This document shows positions 61,313 to 64,000 of a stretch of DNA of 64,000 bases, in pieces. Below the pieces are notes generated by a model. The model ran no database searches, was not told the origin of the DNA, and saw only the letters and a program-made list of their open reading frames with translations. The stretch spans positions 40,180 through 104,179 of the forward strand of contig JACKFB010000018.1 in assembly GCA_020632695.1 (NCBI GenBank), read 5' to 3'. Position numbers and translations under genes: made by a program. This stretch comes from Deltaproteobacteria bacterium (GTDB lineage: Bacteria; Myxococcota_A; UBA9042; PHBI01; JACKFB01). Numbering within the stretch: position 1 is the stretch's first letter; the number at the start of each line of letters is the position of its first letter.

Positions 61313-63893
61313 GCACGCCGGCGGCCGGGTACATCGGCAGGGAGATCGCGTCCGTGATCGGCACCTCGCGTTCGATGAGCGGGGACGCGGCGGCGGAGCG
61401 GGCGCGCTGGCAGATCGGGAAGGGCTCGGCGATCGGGGGCGTGGGCTCGCCGTGGTCGCGGATCTGGGCGTAGCAGCGGGTGCCGAGCAGCACCAGGCGC
61501 CGAGGGCAGCCCGGCCGCGCGGTCTCGAGCTGCGAGAGCGGCAGCACGTGCCAGTCCGGCCGCCGCGCGCGCAGCAGGTAGACCGGGTTGTAGCGCGCCG
61601 TGTGCTGGGGATCGGGCGGGTCCGCGTAGCTCATGGCGAAGAGGCAGCCGCCGCCGTCGGGGAGCGCCTCGATGCTGTCTCGCCACAGCGCCTCCTCGGC
61701 GTCGGACAGGGTGGGGCGGAAGTGCTGCCAGGCCTCGAAGGCGCACGACGACAGCCAGGAGAGCGCCAGCAGGGCGGCCGCTGCGCGGAGCAGGGGGCGC
61801 GCGGCCGAGCGGCGGGCGCGGGCGCGGGCGAGGAGCGCCGACATCCCGGTGGCGGCCAGCGGCAGCAGGAGCAGCACGGGCGGCTCGTGCAGGCGGGGGA
61901 CGCTCACCCGGGCGAGGTCGACGCTGGTGATGACGATCCAGCCCAACGCCAGCCCCATCGTGGCGAGGGCGGGACGGCGGGGCAGGTGCCAGGCGATGGC
62001 GAGGGCGAGGAGCGGCCACAGGCCAACCGGCGTGAAGGCGGGATCGCCGAGGGCTCCCTGGTTCGCCAGCGCGGCGATGGCCGGACCGACAAGCTGGGAC
62101 GGGCCGAGCAGCGAGTCGCGGGACGCCATCTCGCTGGCAGTCGAGGCGAGATGGAGCGCGTAGAGCGCGGCGAGGACGGCGGCGGCGCCGAGCGGGATGG
62201 CGAGCTGACGACGGGACACGCGGGGCGCCCCGGCCCGACACAGCCACGCCCACAGCGGGACGGTGGTCGCCATCACGGCGGCGTCGGGGCGGATGAGGCC
62301 GCTGGTGATGAGGAGGATCACCGCCGCCGCCAGCTCGGGGCGCGCAGGGCGTACCAACAGACGCAGCGCGGCCAGGAAGCACAGCGCGGCGGGGACGACG
62401 ATGCTCTCGGAGGCGTGGGCGCGTAGCAGCAGCGGCGAGGTGGCCAGCGCGAGCGCCGAGAGGAGGCGCGCCGCAGGGCCCTGGCGCCAGAGCACGCGCC
62501 CGAGATCCCAGGCCACCACGACGCAGGCCAGGCCGAGGAGGCGGTTGAGCGCCACCACCCACGCGTGGTCGTGGCCGGCCAGCCAGAGCAGCGGACCGTA
62601 GGTGGCCACTGCGCCGGGACCGTAGCGCGGCGGGATGCCGGCGACGAGGTGGGCGACCAGGTCGTAGCCCCCGTACACCATCGTCATGCGCCCGGGCACC
62701 AGGGCGTGGGCGAGCGCGCTGAGGCCCAGGATTGCCAGCAGGGTCCAGGCCTCGCGGCGGTGGGACAGCAGGGCGCGGCGTGCCAGCAGCAGGGCGCGGG
62801 CGGCCATCGCCAGCAGGATCACCAGGCTGGCTGCGACGGCCCCGACGGCGATGCGCAACCGGGCGAGGGAGGCGGGCGCGCGGTCGGCCAGGTGTGGCCA
62901 GCCGTCGGGGTGTGGCGGCGGCGCGAGGGCGCGGTCCAGACGCCAGCCGCTGCGTTCGGCGGTCTCCAGGTCGGCCGCGACCGCGGCGACGGCGTCGCGG
63001 AGCGATGGAGACAGGGCGTCGCGGCCTGCCACCTCGAGGGCGTGCTGGGGAGTGCGGAGGTAGGCGGCCGCAGCCGCGGCGGGGAGCACGCGCACGACGC
63101 GGGTGAGGCCGTCGCAGCGGATCGGGACCGTGAGGGCGGTGTCGGTCAGGCGCGCGGGGCCCCGTTGGCAGGCGCCCAGCTCGGATGGGGCGACCAGGGC
63201 GGCGGGCACGTCGGGCAGCGGCACCGGCGCGCCCAGGGGCAGCCCGATGGCGCAGGCGGCGCCCACGATGAGGGCGACCGCGGGCGCTCGGGAGCGCGTC
63301 TGGCGCGCGCTCCAGGCGAGCAGCGCGGCGGCGGCGAGGCCCGCGGCGATCCAGGGCCAGGCGGGGGGGCGCGGATCCGGAGGCGCGGGGAGGGCCGGAC
63401 CGGGGGGCGGGAAGGTGTGCCAGCCCAGGCGCGCGGCCAGCTCGTCCAGCCAGGCGTCATGGGGCGAGAGCTGAAGCGCCGGCAGCACCCAGCGGGAGGC
63501 GCGCTGGAGCTCACCGCGTTCCAGCGCGCGTGCCGCCCGGAGCGCGAAGAGGCGCGGCTCCAGCGGCCACGCGTCGACGGCCTCGGGAACCGGGCGGTCC
63601 AGGGTGCCCCCAGCGGCCAGCCACACCGAGAGCAGCCCCGGCGGGCTGGCGTGCGGCGGTTGGAGACGCGGGGCGATCGCCTGGGGATCGAGCCGCCCGG
63701 CGGCCAGCAGGTCCATCGCCTCGCTCACCGGGGCGGCGTCGGCGTCGACGCCGGGCGGGGCCGGGGGCGGCGCGTCGGCCGCGTGGGCCGCGGGGGCGGG
63801 CGTCGCCAGCGCTCCGGCGAGGCAGAGCAGGAGCAGCGAGCACGCGCGCAGAGGGGCCCGGGGTTCGACGGGGAGATGCTTCAGTGGCCGCAT
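61233..63893 (-). CDS. large multi-spanning membrane protein (PMT/GT39-like)
   Basis: 886 residues. An N-terminal signal-like helix (ACSLLLLCLAGALATPAPAAHA) is followed by ~150 soluble TPR-like residues (LFALRAARALERGELQRASRWVLPAL), two helices, a second soluble domain, then about ten membrane helices (~370-700). The repeated '..R..A..YGPLLWL', ALNRLLGLACVVVAW, ASESIVVPAALCFLAAL and LIRPDAAVMATTVPLW segments are in the style of polyprenyl-sugar glycosyltransferases (GT39/PMT, ArnT). The C-terminal ~180 residues are periplasmic. I did not find an unambiguous catalytic Asp pair. It may glycosylate a surface protein or the polysaccharide. The start at 63893 (MRPLKHLP) is favoured over 63929. Confidence 0.75.
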   Translation of the reverse strand: MRPLKHLPVEPRAPLRACSLLLLCLAGALATPAPAAHAADAPPPAPPGVDADAAPVSEAMDLLAAGRLDPQAIAPRLQPPHASPPGLLSVWLAAGGTLDRPVPEAVDAWPLEPRLFALRAARALERGELQRASRWVLPALQLSPHDAWLDELAARLGWHTFPPPGPALPAPPDPRPPAWPWIAAGLAAAALLAWSARQTRSRAPAVALIVGAACAIGLPLGAPVPLPDVPAALVAPSELGACQRGPARLTDTALTVPIRCDGLTRVVRVLPAAAAAAYLRTPQHALEVAGRDALSPSLRDAVAAVAADLETAERSGWRLDRALAPPPHPDGWPHLADRAPASLARLRIAVGAVAASLVILLAMAARALLLARRALLSHRREAWTLLAILGLSALAHALVPGRMTMVYGGYDLVAHLVAGIPPRYGPGAVATYGPLLWLAGHDHAWVVALNRLLGLACVVVAWDLGRVLWRQGPAARLLSALALATSPLLLRAHASESIVVPAALCFLAALRLLVRPARPELAAAVILLITSGLIRPDAAVMATTVPLWAWLCRAGAPRVSRRQLAIPLGAAAVLAALYALHLASTASEMASRDSLLGPSQLVGPAIAALANQGALGDPAFTPVGLWPLLALAIAWHLPRRPALATMGLALGWIVITSVDLARVSVPRLHEPPVLLLLPLAATGMSALLARARARRSAARPLLRAAAALLALSWLSSCAFEAWQHFRPTLSDAEEALWRDSIEALPDGGGCLFAMSYADPPDPQHTARYNPVYLLRARRPDWHVLPLSQLETARPGCPRRLVLLGTRCYAQIRDHGEPTPPIAEPFPICQRARSAAASPLIEREVPITDAISLPMYPAAGVLRLGLYDAGATSTTPTPPAAGAPPAR

Positions 63894-64000
63894 CCGCGGC
63901 ACATTGGAACAGCGCGTGCGCCGCGGCAAGCGCGAGCGGAGGGAGGCGAGGGGCGAGTCGGTGACCGGGGGGCGGTGGTGGTGGCGGTGGCCGGGGCCGG
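63894..64000. other. right-edge sequence, no gene seen
   Basis: About 107 bases of G-rich DNA upstream of the leftward membrane-protein gene. No start with a ribosome-binding site was found on the plus strand; it probably holds the promoter of the leftward gene and the beginning of whatever lies outside the window. Confidence 0.4.

Overview
The window is uniformly very G+C-rich, with almost every third codon position G or C. Three things point to a Myxococcota-type bacterium: a C-terminal Gly-Cys / hydrophobic / Arg-rich sorting tag (MYXO-CTERM-like), Cys-rich 'CGxxC' repeat surface proteins, and a hybrid NRPS-PKS. The assignment is by style of protein, not by a marker gene; no rRNA, tRNA, CRISPR array or insertion sequence was seen.

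Region 1 (1-17000) holds housekeeping and regulatory genes: a partial baeRF-like gene, an ATP-grasp ligase/GNAT pair, a MASE1-CHASE-PAS-GGDEF-EAL cyclic-di-GMP enzyme, mscL, a large helical-repeat protein, a SulP-STAS transporter, a two-gene operon of calcineurin-like phosphoesterase plus CHAT protease, a glycine-rich RRM protein and a secreted RTX-repeat protein. Two of these genes end in textbook intrinsic terminators.

Region 2 (17150-38151) is a Wzx/Wzy-type exopolysaccharide locus. Leftward from 21760 run three glycosyltransferases and WecB. Rightward from 21886 run an SLBB export protein, a small lipoprotein, a degenerate tyrosine-kinase-like protein without a P-loop, a Wzz-like co-polymerase with a long disordered tail, a Wzy/ligase, a flippase and a NodB-like protein, nearly all with start/stop overlaps. 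They are followed by a PilZ protein, two convergent DUF4091 surface proteins, a small STAS-like protein, and a fusion of a GT2 transferase with a polyprenyl-phosphate sugar transferase that could start the repeat unit.

Region 3 (38456-55803) is an NRPS-PKS operon divergent from that fusion: A-PCP-KS-AT / ACP-aminotransferase / C-A-PCP / a TubC-docked module whose C and A domains have lost key residues. Then come two alpha/beta hydrolases with non-serine elbows, a left-handed beta-helix acyltransferase, a TIGR04325-type methyltransferase and an RluA-type pseudouridine synthase. The domain order predicts an amino-acid starter extended once with malonate and transaminated at the beta-keto group, giving an uncommon beta,gamma-diamino acyl unit. 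There is no thioesterase. Its position beside the polysaccharide locus allows, but does not prove, that the product decorates the polysaccharide.

Region 4 (55831-64000) holds a sigma-like glutathione S-transferase, a REC-HPt protein, a large Cys-rich lipoprotein with a Thr/Asp stalk, a TPR-like membrane-anchored protein and a large multi-spanning membrane protein.
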